The position numbers and the translations under genes were made by a program. 64,000 nucleotides of DNA from Morinoia aosen. Lineage: Eukaryota; Arthropoda; Malacostraca; Amphipoda; Talitridae. Below, piece by piece: positions 33,502-44,489 of the stretch. The notes under the pieces are model-generated. The model saw only the letters and a list, made by a program, of their open reading frames with translations, was not told the origin of the DNA and did no database searches. The stretch is taken from the NCBI GenBank assembly GCA_030386875.1, contig CM059576.1:68013581-68077580 (forward strand), written 5' to 3'. The stretch's first letter is position 1, and every line of letters begins with the position of its first letter.

Positions 33502-34506
33502 TGTATAAAAAATCTTTAATATAAATTTGAAAGGCTGGCTACTCAAATATTATGGGGTAAAACAGAACGCTTTAGTGATTGGAAACCGTAAAGGCTCTTA
33601 AATGTTTTCTTTATTCATAGAATCTCCGGAAAATTAAATTTGATCTCTGAGGAGCCTCAGAAAACTGCGTGGGGGTGCAGCGATAGCAGCGGAGCAATTC
33701 ATGAGCCGGGTGAGTCTCGAATGCGCAGGAAAGAGCGAGACACGGCGCGAGACCGGCCTGCTCCGCACTGTTGCGCCCCACCTGCATATAAAAGATTTAT
33801 AAGAAAATGGGCAAAACATCGAGAGTTTAGAATATCATTGTGGTAGAATTTAGGCAAGCTTCAATTTCTCAACTTATCGTAATAATTTTGCTGAATGTGA
33901 GCTTGCTTATAACGAAATAATAATTTTATCGAATCGGTACCACAATCAGAGAATAATATGTTTAGACTTCAAGAAAGTAATTTGCACAGCCAAATTGTAA
34001 TGAAGAAGAGGTAGTCTAAGAGGCGCTTGCGAAACGCAAGCCCAGATACACGATCAGATGCAGGTGCCAAGCACGGCATCGAACGAACCTCAGACGAGGA
34101 GTATCCTGGTGGGCCATGTCTTCCCCCGTGGTGGTCGTCTTAGTAGACGATCCCCTCTGCCTCCCCCGCTGCCGATGCGTAGTCCCCCCGAAGTCGAACT
34201 TAGCCGAAAGTGACTTCAGCCATCGCACCGATGTCGCGATCCAAGAAAAGTGAGCCGCGCTGACACAGCTACGCCGAGGCGGATGCTTATCCTTAGGACT
34301 GAATGAGAGTTGTTGCAGGTTAGTGTGGAAGTGTACGTCTGGCTGCACAACCGAAGCACGCTGGAGCTCGTCTCCGCTTGTGGGAGACTGGGCTTGTTCT
34401 TCGTTGCATTTGGAACGAAAATTGGATATATTGAAAGTTGGGACTAAATCCGAGGGAGATGGCATGTGCAAAAAAACTTTCCTAAGCCTAAATTAATTAT
34501 TCAACA
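33502..34506 (-). repeat. BEL 5' LTR
   Basis: 1,005 bp, TG..CA, nearly identical to 26170-27175. It carries the element's promoter and polyadenylation signals. A 151-codon minus-strand frame (34471-34016) lies inside it and is preserved in both LTRs. Given their youth, that preservation is not evidence of function. Confidence 0.92.
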
Positions 34507-34511
34507 GAGGA
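34507..34511. repeat. BEL target-site duplication, right copy
   Basis: GAGGA, matching 26165-26169. On the minus strand it is TCCTC, the bases immediately after the ORF2 ATG of the host LINE. Confidence 0.85.
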
Positions 34512-36232
34512 CATTTGGTTTGAGTTGAAAAGGAACCGAGACTGGAAGCTCTATTTTTTGCTGATGGCTTGTCTTTAGAAGGGTGAGATTTCTCCATAAT
34601 GCGGGGCAAGGGCTGAACATGGGCTTTTTGGTTCCTTTGTTTGCCTAGCAATAAATGACTCATTACTGGGGATGACACCACATTATCAGGAGCATCCTCA
34701 TTCAAGACAGAGCTTGGTCTCTTAGGTGTAATTTTGTCAAGACACTGTGTGCGCGTTTTCATGAGGATAGAGGCTGAGTCAAGCTGAGTTGGTTTTGTAG
34801 AGAGACTTGCTAGCTGAAATGTCTCTTCAACAATTTTTGTAATGATTTCAGTTGGGTGGGACTCATCAGAAGTGGCAGTTGTGTTACATAAAGGTAAGAG
34901 TTTTGCCAAGAGTTCAATGAATTGTAAAATAGGAACATCCTTAAGAGTAGTTTCTTTGGTATCATCACAAGTTTGGGTACCAACTGAGCTCTTGTTTGGA
35001 GACTCGACCTTGTCTCCGCCTCCAGCCCCAGCTACAGAACGCAATACCATAGGTTGCTCAGTTGCTGCTCTGCTGCTATTATTAGGGGGAGCATTTTTAT
35101 TCCGCATAAGTTTGAGAGCGTCACTGTACGAGATCTTGTTAACTATTCGAACTTCCTCAACTTGTTTTGCCTATTTGACTACAGAGCATCCTCCGTAACT
35201 AGGAGCATGGCTGCCTCCACAGTTGCAGCATTTGGGCGTACCTTGAGTGGGACAGTCCTTCACGTTGTGGGGGTCACTGCAAGCCACACACCGTGGAGAG
35301 CCCCTGCAGTTTGCAGCACTGTGGCCAAATCTCTGGCACTTGAAGCATTGCCAGGGTCTTCCCACAAAAGCATTGACTTTGTAGCGTTGATAGCCTAGGT
35401 ACACATAGGGTGGAAGAGAACAGGTATTGAAATGAACTTTAAACATGGAGGTTTTGAATTTTTCCTTACCTTTAAAGATTCTTTCCGCAGTGGTGATGTC
35501 ATAGCCTGCCAGGCTCAGTGCTTCAGTCAGGTCTCCATCAGTGGTATCTTCACCAAATGGTCCAATTACTCCCAATGACCTGGTTTGGTTGAGAGGTAAT
35601 CTGCATTTTACTGTCCAAGTGCCTATTTCAGTGACAGACAGTAGGGTAGAAAGATCTTTAGTTGCACTTTCATTCAATGTCACTACTAGTAAATTTTTCT
35701 GAATGTTTTTAGACATTCTGCTAATGCCTGCTTTGCCTAGAAGAGAATTAGCTAAGGCTTTGCTCAGGGAGATATCATTAGCAAAGAATTTGGTGACTGG
35801 GCGATTGTCAGCAACTGGTTCTATAATGATAACACATGACTTTTCAGCCTGTGTTTCATGCCCTTGGGTGTCTGAGCCTTGGAGGCCAACTTGATTTGTA
35901 GCTCTTTGAGCTGAAGAAGTGAGGGCTTCAGATTCTGAGCTGTCCATTTTTTGGCCAGCCTGCTGGCAAAGTCCCTCAAAGTTGGGGTTTTCTAGATTTG
36001 AGATGAGTTTAGAATTTTTTCCTACATTCAGATCTACCTGGTTTGAAGTTGAAGGATTTAGCCGATCATGGTCTACATCCATTAGCACTTCCCCTGATAA
36101 CTGAAAATCAGAAGTAGGAAGTGATGCTAGGTCAGTTTGAAGAGAGGGCAGAGAAGGAGAGTCCCCCTCCGAGTCTCCATCAGAAGACCCAGAGGTGTCA
36201 ATCCCCTTCCTTCTCTTTTTATGTCTCCCCAT
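34507..36232 (-). pseudogene. I-like ORF1, nucleic-acid-binding Gag-like protein
   Basis: The likely start is the ATG at 36232 (MGRHKKRRKG), nine codons inside the longest frame. An acidic Ser-rich N-terminus is followed by an RRM-like middle and three Cys/His knuckles (CFKCQRFGHSAANC, CVACSDPHNVKDC, CNCGGSHAPSYGGC) at about residues 290-350, as in I-element ORF1 proteins. An in-frame TAG (35173-35171) interrupts it. The same frame reopens with VNKISYSDALKLM, a typical I-group block, and continues to the BEL insertion. Before that insertion ORF1 would have ended at a TAA now at 26150-26148, overlapping the ORF2 start by 25 bases. It binds the element RNA to form the RNP that is carried to the nucleus. 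Confidence 0.85.
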
Positions 36233-36379
36233 ACCGTGCTGGCAATGAAGCAGGCACACTCGATAAGAGAAGTAGAATAGGAAAAGTAGATAGACACTTT
36301 TTAAGTTGTTAATTGATGAATACTTTACAGTTTACTCACGCTTTTGCTTGTCGACCGTCTCTCACCACAGCAAAAACCC
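36233..36379 (-). promoter_or_regulatory. 5' UTR and internal promoter region of the I-like LINE
   Basis: 147 bases from the element's first base (minus strand GGGTTTTTGCTGTGGTGAG) to the ORF1 ATG. I-group LINEs start transcription at their own first base from downstream signals. I did not find a clear element beyond position. The complete 5' end is shown by the target duplication that begins at 36380. Confidence 0.5.
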
Positions 36380-36391
36380 TTGTTTCTTACT
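36380..36391. repeat. Target-site duplication, right side of I-like LINE
   Basis: TTGTTTCTTACT, identical to 21270-21281. Sequence to its right resumes the interrupted CR1 copy 2. Confidence 0.8.
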
Positions 36392-36439
36392 TAAAGTCTT
36401 TCTTTTCATTCGTTCTTCCTTTATCTCACTTGTAAACCA

Positions 36440-38064
36440 AGCGTACGTCCGCCGAGCCGGAAAAATCCCTGACTCGACAGGGACATGTTAAAATGTACTC
36501 ATATGTGGTGTGCTAACATTGGTAGAGGATTTAGTTATATCGTAATTGGTTGTTGATGGATAAAAAAATAATAATAAATATTTTGTATTGTTGTTTGAAT
36601 CAAGCTAAATTGTAACCCACATTAGTTTTACCAAAATCCCATTATAATGGAAGCTACATTATAATAGTTATAATAACCGGTTACCTTGTGTTTTTTATGT
36701 AGTGACCCGGTTTGGCATTTCATATTCCATTAAAAGCACATTTTAAAAAAAACCATGTTCTAAGATGCATTTTTGCACGTGTGTCGGAGCTATCGAAATC
36801 AGAAAAAAATTCACGTCATTTCACTTTTTTACAAAGAGTGTCGTAATTCTGGCGAATATTATTAATTTTATTTTTTATTGTTGTAATTATTTTGCTACTA
36901 ATTTAAAATTCCCTATTTTGTACGATTTTCGTTGTCATTTTATTCTTCGCTAGGTCCCAGTTTGTCGCAACTCCAGCCTTGCTTCCCATTTTACGTCCCT
37001 TGCAAGTTCATTAATATCTTGCAATCGGGGACTAGGTCGTTAATTTACCCTAAACTGACCTAAAGAACTAAAATGCTAATTAAATTTGACAAGCGGGCAA
37101 TGGTTGGAGTGCTTCACCTTCCTGGCAGCAAAAGTTAATATCGAACAACCATAAAGTGTTCGTTTGTTTGTTGCGAGCTTATCCGAAGCCACTGCTGCGG
37201 ATTCGAAGCGTCCTTGAAGTCGCAGCTCTCGCGGGCCTGCCACTTCAGTGAGAGTTCATCTACGAGGTCGGATGCACGTGAGCCTTGCTTGCGACGACTT
37301 CTACCGGCCCTGCATCTGGGTATCTAAACCCCCGGATAGCCGGCTAACAGTGGAGAATGTTCCCTGAACAATTTCTTCGAAGCTTCAGGTGAGCACTCTT
37401 CTATTATTGTCAAGCTTGTCATTATCTTATTTATCTCGTTTCAGAAGAGACTATGTTAAATGCCAGGTAAAACTGGAAGTTGACGCTTCTTGCCGGTAAG
37501 CGTGACAAGTTACTCCTAACCTTAAACCTTGTATCAAACATACTGCTTAAATAAAAGTCAGAACCACAGATAGTGTTCTCATTTTGTCACTGGACCATTT
37601 AATTTTCTAGTGGGGGCCGTGAGTGTACTCTAGCCGGTCGTCAATAACCTTAGAGGTATCACAACTTCTTATATCATCTTGAACGCACCTATATCATCCT
37701 TTTAACTCCAAAAAATCCTGGCCACAAAGAGACTTATGTAAACCTTGAAATTCACCAGAAAGGTAATTACAATATTGAGGCATGTAATTGATCGTTAACT
37801 CAAAAACTATTTGATGTCCAATAAAACTGTTGTGAACTCCCTTAGCTGCACTTCAGCCTAATATCATAAATCATTAAAACTATCTTCTAAATAATAAATA
37901 AAATTAACACAATCATTCTTAAAATTTTAGATCACAAATTTCATTCAACATTACCCCGAAATCTATTAAAATTTGAACCGAAAATACTTCGACAGTTCCG
38001 AAAATTAGCTCTCATGCCGTTTTGATGCAGAACCATTTCGCAAGCGCTCCTCCGGTCTCTTACG
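36440..38064. other. Non-coding, with possible splice and poly(A) signals
   Basis: AT-rich to about 37130, then GC-richer. A donor-like CTTCAG|GTGAGC at about 37388, an acceptor-like TCGTTTCAG near 37445 and AATAAA at 37550-37555 could mark a short non-coding transcript or an LTR remnant. No protein frame is supported. Confidence 0.3.
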
Positions 38065-38101
38065 TATATAAGCCCAGCCCTCCAGGCAGAGTCCGTCAGT
38101 C
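38065..38101 (+). promoter_or_regulatory. TATA plus initiator core promoter
   Basis: TATATAAG (38065-38072) is followed 33 bases from its first T by the A of TCAGTC (38096-38101), the arthropod initiator consensus TCAGTY at the expected distance. Sequence after it is GC-richer and non-coding, and AATAAA lies at about 38630. This could be the promoter of a solo LTR or of a short non-coding RNA. Confidence 0.5.
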
Positions 38102-39135
38102 ATGTAAGAGAACCATCTGAGTGTAGTGCTTAGGCCCCAGAGGGGGAAATGAGGACCTACGAGCCAAACACACCCTACACAACCACCTAGTCTTCAATCC
38201 CCGCCATTGAGCCGAAACTAGGTCATTCTCAGACACACTTGAGACTTACAAATCAGCCACACGGCTTCACAACTCAGTCACCGCGATAACGGTACTGCCT
38301 CTTTCAAGAGCCTTCTTTCAACTCTTTCAATATCTCGTTCAATACTTCAATCCACCTAAATTGCCTCCCTCACAAGCGTTCATGCTTCACCTTTTCATTC
38401 TCACCGTCCATTCCACTTTGGCCATCTCCACTCGTTGAGCCACACCAATCACCCACATCCGTGAAGTACTATACTCACATTCCGTCCTCACCTGGACCCA
38501 CAACGGACTCCCACTCGCCGCCGCGAGCGGTTGGAGTACGCCGCCAGGACTGGATCCGGAACCCCGCATCAAGAAGTGGAAAACCCCTATGAGGGGACAG
38601 TGGCCACGGCACCCCTCAGCTTCAAAATAATAAAGAGGCGAGCTAATCAGTGACTTTCACTTCCTCAATAGATAGTTCGTGCAAGTGATCTGAAAACCTC
38701 GGTGCCAGTAGAGCACCAGATTAGCCACTCCTTCTGAGTCCAAGGGCCTAAACAGACTTTCAATCTTCATCCTATTTTGTATTTATGTGCCTAGCCATAG
38801 GCACATTAAATGCTAGTAACCCTGTCCAACCTTAATTGCCTAAACCTTGATGATACCAGAACATCAAACTGGTGTACTTAAAAACTATACGCAAAATCGA
38901 ATTAATCGCACAAAGCGAGAAGTTCATAAAACTACTCCACCCCAGTTCAGTTTTTGCTGGATTTTCCTCGATGAAGTTTAATGGAATAACCTGATAGCAT
39001 TTCATGCTTCACAAAATTTGAAATGGCAATCATGGTCAAATTAAATTTTTGATCGGCACTCTTGTGTCCAGTAAAGTCAGTTGATACATTACCTTGCGTG
39101 ATGTACCTTTACATTATACATTACCTTGCGTGATG
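38102..39135. other. Possible short transcript or LTR remnant, then non-coding
   Basis: The stretch 38102-38660, between the core promoter and an AATAAA, is CA-rich on the plus strand and has no long frame. From there to the SINE I see nothing I can name. An LTR origin is a guess. Confidence 0.25.
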
Positions 39136-39431
39136 TGCCGCCAAAGCCATGTGGCAGAGGTTCTGCCGCCGTGCGGCAAGGACCCGGGATCGAATCTCGG
39201 CGCTGACAGTGGCGATTTTCTCTGTTGGGTGTAGGAGAAAAATTCCAAGCACAATACCCCACTATACCCAGGTGTCTGAAATGGGTACCGGTCTTGACCG
39301 GGGGAAAGCGTCATGGCGTCCTGGCGTTAGTTATAAGGCATTTGAAAATCCAATGTACAAGGTGATATGTATCAGGCTTGATTGGAAATAAAGCATCCGT
39401 AGATGCCTTCATTATTATCATTATTATTATC
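39136..39431 (+). repeat. tRNA-derived SINE, copy 2
   Basis: The tRNA-like head has an A-box-like GTGGCAGAGGT (about 39151) and B-box-like GGATCGAATCT (39187-39197). The body contains CAATACCCCACTATACCCAG, GTGTCTGAAATGGGTACCGG, TTGACCGGGGGAAAGCG and GTATCAGGCTTGATTGGAAA. The tail is CTTC followed by an (ATT)n run. It is almost identical to 46994-47304. Pol III would transcribe it and a LINE must copy it. Confidence 0.85.
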
Positions 39432-42119
39432 TATATGTGTGAGTTATGATAACAGATTTTGAAAGTCCAGTTTAAAGGTAGACAAAACATTCTATATTAC
39501 TGATTTTGTTGTTGTTCAATTACAGAGAACTAAAATTTGCTCGAAATATTGCTATTATTGATTATAAGCGTACTTTCCAGTTTGTAGCAACATTGAGTTT
39601 TTCATTCATAATTGCTGCCAGGGCTCTCACATTCAAGAAACCAACCATTGCCACGGTACCGTAGTCACAGTACATACCGTAACCGCAGTAATCATTGCTC
39701 ATTGCGCCGAGTTGCTGACGACAAATCGTGTCAGTACACAGAAAACCATTAAGGTTAGAGAGGTGTAGGTGGGCTGAAGCGTTTTTACTTACTTATATTC
39801 TTATTCAGTAAGTACGCCAATTTTAGTTTTGTACCTCTTTTATACATAAATAACCGATGTTTTGAGGGGATATTCTGCAAAATGTGCCGCAGTTGTGTTA
39901 CTAATTCGAAGATTTGCAGTCTTGATATTTTTATATACACATGCTATTGCCTAGCGCTTGTGTTACATCGAAACAGCGCTTCATCGTGACAGCTGAATTC
40001 TAGAGATTTCATTTTCCATGCTTTTTCTATAGTTGCTTGCCATGCCTTCCCTATACAAAATTAACGTCGGTGTTCTGGATTAATATTAAATTACCGTTGT
40101 CGTGCGCTACTGCATACAAAAGTCAACAAATTAGAATGAAGCGATCACACAATATTAGTTTGAAAAATTATTCAGTTACTTATTGAATTGCCGAAGTTTT
40201 AGAAATGCTACGTGTTAAATATAAAGTTTAACATGCAATTCGAACAGAAAAACGCTGAAAAATATTGTTTACAAAAATTTTAAAAGGAAAAATAAATCGT
40301 TTGAGCAAATAATCAAATTGCCTGACTGATGATTACGTTTCTTGATAAAATATAGGTATTGTTGGATTGAAATGTGGTAGTTATTATAATTTCATAGGTT
40401 CTATTATAAAAAATAATTACATGTTTGTGAGTCATGACAGTCTCCTTAAAGAGTCTGCAAAACAACTATACTGGAGTCGGAGGTACACCATGTTTTCTTT
40501 TAACTCAATGACTGTGATAGGTTAAACTGAAGTTCAGTATTCACCTATGATTTAAATTTAAAAGTTGTTGGCAACATTTTAGATACCAAATATCAACTAA
40601 GTCCATTATATCTTTTAAGATTGTGATAGCTCGCCACCGCACTCAGTGCGTTGAGTGCCTTGAGATATTTGAGTGAAGTTGGAGTTTTCATTCAATGTTT
40701 CCATGTGTAATGGAACTTTTTGACAACTTCACTGCTCGGCTATGCATCATAAAAACTACTTATTTGAACAAAAATGTTTGGTAAAAATCTCTCAAAATTC
40801 TTACGAAATGCTGGTGAGGAGAAGGTCTATATCCGTCTGTTCAATTTCTGGATATACCTTATATATATATACAACAACACTTGCAGACGCAGTAACTAGT
40901 GGCAGACAACACCAGCACTTACCAGCACATACCAGTACACACCAGCACACACCACTACACACTCTACACTCCCTCCCAGAGTTGCCAGACTGGCCATTTC
41001 ATGTTCAATTTACACATAACTGGCATTATATGAACGCCGTAGCCATGATCAATTCACTTGGCCATTTTTAAAATTATAGCACGATTCATGAAACAGAAAA
41101 CCTACAATATTTCGAGGAAGTGTTTTCGAAAAAATATATCAAAGTGAGTAAAATTTTAATAAAATTGTGATTTTTAAAGGAAAAAATCTCTATACATTTT
41201 GTAGTAGCCATTTTGGCCATCGTTTCACGTGAAAAGTGGCCATAACCTGACTTATTGATCTGGCAACCGTGCTCCCTCCACCCTAGTCGCTCGTTGACTG
41301 GTCGTTCGTAGCCTGCATAGGTCTCAAATTTGTTACTTAGCTGGTCTTTAAAGAGAATTTCCACCTCAAGTTTGAAAACAGAATTGTGTTGTAACAACTT
41401 GGTGTAAGCTAATTTTAAAAACATGCCAAATACATAGGTTCATCATTCAAATTATGAAAGACACATGATCGATGAAAATCAATGCATGAATTTTTAGTTA
41501 TATATACTGTAGGTAGGAAAATACTAAAGTAACGAAATTGAACGTATAGCAATTAGATTATTCATTCTATGTTTTTGATAGAAATCTATTGTAATTTGAT
41601 TTGCATGCGGGATACTTTGGCTATTTTGTTTCTTCTTTCATCCCGCGAACTTATCATTTCGCTCCATTATGATCGGTGTTATTTAGCAGTGTATTTATTC
41701 TTATCATTGTAATACTGGAACCCATGTTTAAGACATCCTGTGTGTGTGTGTGGGGGGGGGGGGGGGTTATAGTTCTTGACTAATTGTTGCTTTGGTGAGT
41801 GCTAAGAACATGTTGATTTCAGAAACAACAATGTGTTAGTCAACTATCGTTCATCTCACATAAGGCAGAAGGCTCAGTCAATATCAGGCGCCTTACTGTG
41901 GAACAAACTTCCCTTGAGTATTAAAATCCCTCAAAGACCGAGTGAATTTAAAGCCAAAATAACTCGTCGTCTTGTGTCTCAACAATAATTCTTAGTTACA
42001 GAACATACTGAATAAGTATTGACGAATCTCATTTGCCTGGTATCTCAATTGCTGAATAATCTGCCTTGCTCATTGTTTTATAATTCAAGGCCTCACACAA
42101 CAGTTTTGAAGTATGCGTA
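39432..42119. other. AT-rich non-coding stretch
   Basis: No gene supported. Noted: a CCAGCACxxACCAGCAC simple repeat near 40910-40960, inverted GTTGCCAGA/TCTGGCAAC pieces at 40983 and 41263 (possible MITE ends), and a (TG)n run followed by 15 G at 41752-41766. Confidence 0.3.
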
Positions 42120-42420
42120 GGTATTATGATTTGATCGCCTATACGCTGGAATTTTGCGAACATGCTTACTTGTATTTGTGTGTGAGTAAATATGGGTGTA
42201 TGTGCGCATATGGGTGTGCATATGTGCACATACATCTATGTGCACTGGACTAGCAAGTTAGCAACTAGCATATAAACTATACACACCGCCTTTTTTCACT
42301 CCCAACTTTCAACACTACCCAACACGTCATTTTATTTTATTATCGTAAAGCAATCCAAAGCTTAGATGTCTTGCACATGTTAAATGCCATATCTTCACCC
42401 CACAAAGTTCAGTATCTTTA
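42120..42420 (+). repeat. Partial copy of a TG-rich dispersed repeat
   Basis: CATGCTTACTTGT, an alternating TG/CA tract, GCAACTAGCATATAAACTA, CAACACTACCCAACACGTCAT and a TATTATCGTAAAGCA block match the module present at 42930-43150, 43280-43600 and 53950-54340. It is truncated. Confidence 0.5.
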
Positions 42421-42528
42421 TTGCTTGCATGAATTAACAAGATCTATTTAAACTAAATAATCCAGCCACAGGATGCTTTTTATGTCTTTCCTCTCCGTTT
42501 TTGTGGAAGCATCAAACTAGATCGTCAT

Positions 42529-44030
42529 GGTACCTATGTATGTTTATCAATTGCAGACATTCTGCACCATATTTTAAAAATAATGTCATTTTTTTTCTAA
42601 TATGTTAATGAAACCGTTATAGGGCATTCATATTTTCTTTCTAATTACGTCCAAAAATGTTCTTGTTAAGCTAGTGTAGTGCCAATTATCATACCGTCTC
42701 ATACGCTCTAGAGTATATTAAAACTACCGCACCTAGGCTTCACGTATTTCTGGAACTATTCTGTACTTGAAGACCGTTGTAGAACAATAGTTTTCACGTT
42801 TCTGACTCAGGTAGGTTGCTTTGTGCCACTATTTTTAATACGGATATTTCATAAAATTCATGCAGTGATAAAAGATATTTTCTCGGAGTCCCTCAATTGG
42901 AATGCTAGCTTATACTGACTAGTTTACGCTGATATTTGTGCACATGCTTACTTGTGTATATGTGTTCATGTGCACGCTATGTGCTCGTAGATGGGGTGTA
43001 TGTGTCACTACGTAATACTTCATCTAACTTCATTATTGTAAAGCATTTCTAAAAAAAATCTATTTGAATTTGTTGCGCGATGACCCACATATGATAAATA
43101 AGACGCTTATCAACCAATGATCCTTTCGATACAATATTTAATTAAACATCGCTTCAATATTCCATCAGAAATTGAAAGCAGCAACACATACTAAAAAAGT
43201 TGTCACGAACTTCCTCTGCTCATTATCCTATATACCAATACATCGCACAGCATTTTTGTAGAACGCACATGAAGTGTGATTGCCTAGATGCATAGATATG
43301 TATTTGTGTATGTGTGCGTATTAGGTGTATGTATGTGCGAAGGTATGTATGTGCATGTATATGTGTATATATTTACGTGTACATATGCACATATGTGTGT
43401 ACTAAACTGACAACTGGCATTTTAACTAGAGATACCGGTCATTTTTTGTTCACTCTAAACTTGTAACATTACCTAACTTGCCATCTCTTTTCTATTCTAA
43501 AGCATCCATGTAAAACACTATAAATTTGTTGTGTGATCATCCTTCGAAACTTGAATAAAAATGCTAATCAACTTATGACCGTCATGTGGTGAAATTTTAA
43601 TTAGAAATGCAAAACTTGTAATTTCGCGGTCATCATGCTCATATTTATATTTCTTCATGCTTCCTTGAAATGGCATTTTTAAGCATCTCCCGAAACAAAT
43701 TATTCTAACATTATTTCATGGCGTCAAGTATTTCAAAGTTTTATGTCATGTACATGTAAACTGTCATCTGTGTTTTCACCCCACAATGAAAATGCATCGT
43801 CCATGAAATTGAGTTGTCTCTCATAATTATAATTACATGTATCATCTAATGTAGATTAAGCTACATTATGAGTAGATTGCCCTGAATCATTTATTTTCGA
43901 CTAGTGACATGAGTTTACAACACTCATGTGTGTGTATCATCTAAGTGTATTAACTTTAAGATATTTTAAAAACCAATGATGGTACTTCTGTACCATCTAT
44001 ATTGGAAATAAATTGTTTTTTCTTTTCTTG
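42529..44030 (+). repeat. TG-rich dispersed repeat, copy 1 (two modules)
   Basis: It matches 53681-54880 in the same orientation over nearly its whole length. The left end is TACCTATG.TGTTTATCAATTG-like. In the middle both share TGCTTACTTGTGTATATGTG and an alternating TG/CA tract. The right end is a hairpin GATGGTAC-TTCT-GTACCATC (43978-43997) followed by TATATTGGAAATA. This copy has the TG tract plus TTGTAAAGCATTT-like module twice (about 42930 and 43280). There is no coding frame. The class is unknown. Confidence 0.65.
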
Positions 44031-44489
44031 ACATATTGGCGTGGATGATGTAAATGAAATCATTTCAGTCACTGTGAGTCACCGCTACTCGCACGATCAC
44101 TGCCTGCGGGAGTGAGTGAACACAACCGTAAATAAACAGCATTGAGCACCTGCGCGCTTCGGTATTGATATCAGGTGTTAAAGCGCTATTAGCGGTGCAA
44201 AATCTGTAGGTTTATTTTTAAATTCATATATTACTTCAACTCATTGTACTTTCATTGCTGGGGCACAAATTTACTAAAAATTTGAACTACTTCATTGAAT
44301 GAAACCATAACTAAACTAAAAATGATTCACATCCATCTATCAGAGGGTTGTAGATAAATATAAGGAATTCCAGTGTTCTGCTATATAAACCTGTGAAGAA
44401 CTAGTTAAATATTCTGATAAATCATTCTAAGTTTCATTAATAATTAATGATAATTAGATTAATAAACGCAGCAGCCAATCCATCTCATA
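44031..44489. other. Non-coding stretch
   Basis: No supported gene. AT-rich. Confidence 0.3.

Larger units (their letters stand above)
26170..34506 (-). mobile_element. BEL/Pao LTR retrotransposon, 8.3 kb
   Basis: Read on the minus strand: 5' LTR (34506-33502), primer-binding site, gag (33255-31447), pol (to 27491), a non-coding tail with a tandem repeat, and 3' LTR (27175-26170). LTRs are TG..CA, about 1,005 bp, and differ by about five substitutions plus one A. GAGGA flanks both sides. Gag with a DUF1759/DUF1758-like layout, and the order protease, RT, RNase H, integrase, identify BEL/Pao. Two lesions (an in-frame TGA at 31449-31447 and a frame change before 31132) separate gag from pol. 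There is no envelope-like gene. It lies inside the start of the I-like ORF2. Confidence 0.93.
21281..36379 (-). mobile_element. I-group LINE with RNase H, split by a BEL element
   Basis: On the minus strand the 5' end is at 36379, followed by a ~147-base 5' UTR, ORF1 (from 36232), ORF2 (ending 22370), a ~1.08-kb 3' UTR and a poly(A) tail (T run 21281-21290). With the 8.3-kb BEL element and its duplication removed, the LINE is about 6.76 kb, a full-length size for the I group. ORF1 with CCHC knuckles and ORF2 with endonuclease, RT, RNase H and a Cys/His end define the clade. It sits inside CR1 copy 2, flanked by a perfect target duplication. Defects are one TAG in ORF1, one homopolymer frameshift in ORF2 and the BEL insertion. 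Confidence 0.9.
18656..36439 (-). mobile_element. CR1-type LINE, copy 2, split by a nested insertion
   Basis: The 3' part is 18656-21281 and the 5' part is 36380-36439. The two pieces join across an 11-12-bp duplicated target (TTGTTTCTTACT at 21270-21281 and 36380-36391). The 36391-36439 piece translates on the minus strand to WFTSEIKEERMKRKTL, which aligns with WFTSEVKEERKRRKTL of copy 1 exactly where 21261 breaks off. Sequence matching copy 1 ends at about 36439, so the element was 5'-truncated before it was interrupted, as is common for LINEs. Everything between 21281 and 36380 is a later insertion. Confidence 0.85.

Noticed and set aside
40983-41273. MITE bounded by GTTGCCAGA and TCTGGCAAC
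   Set aside because: Only about 10 bases match before the ends diverge and no target duplication is seen, so it is kept as a remark only.
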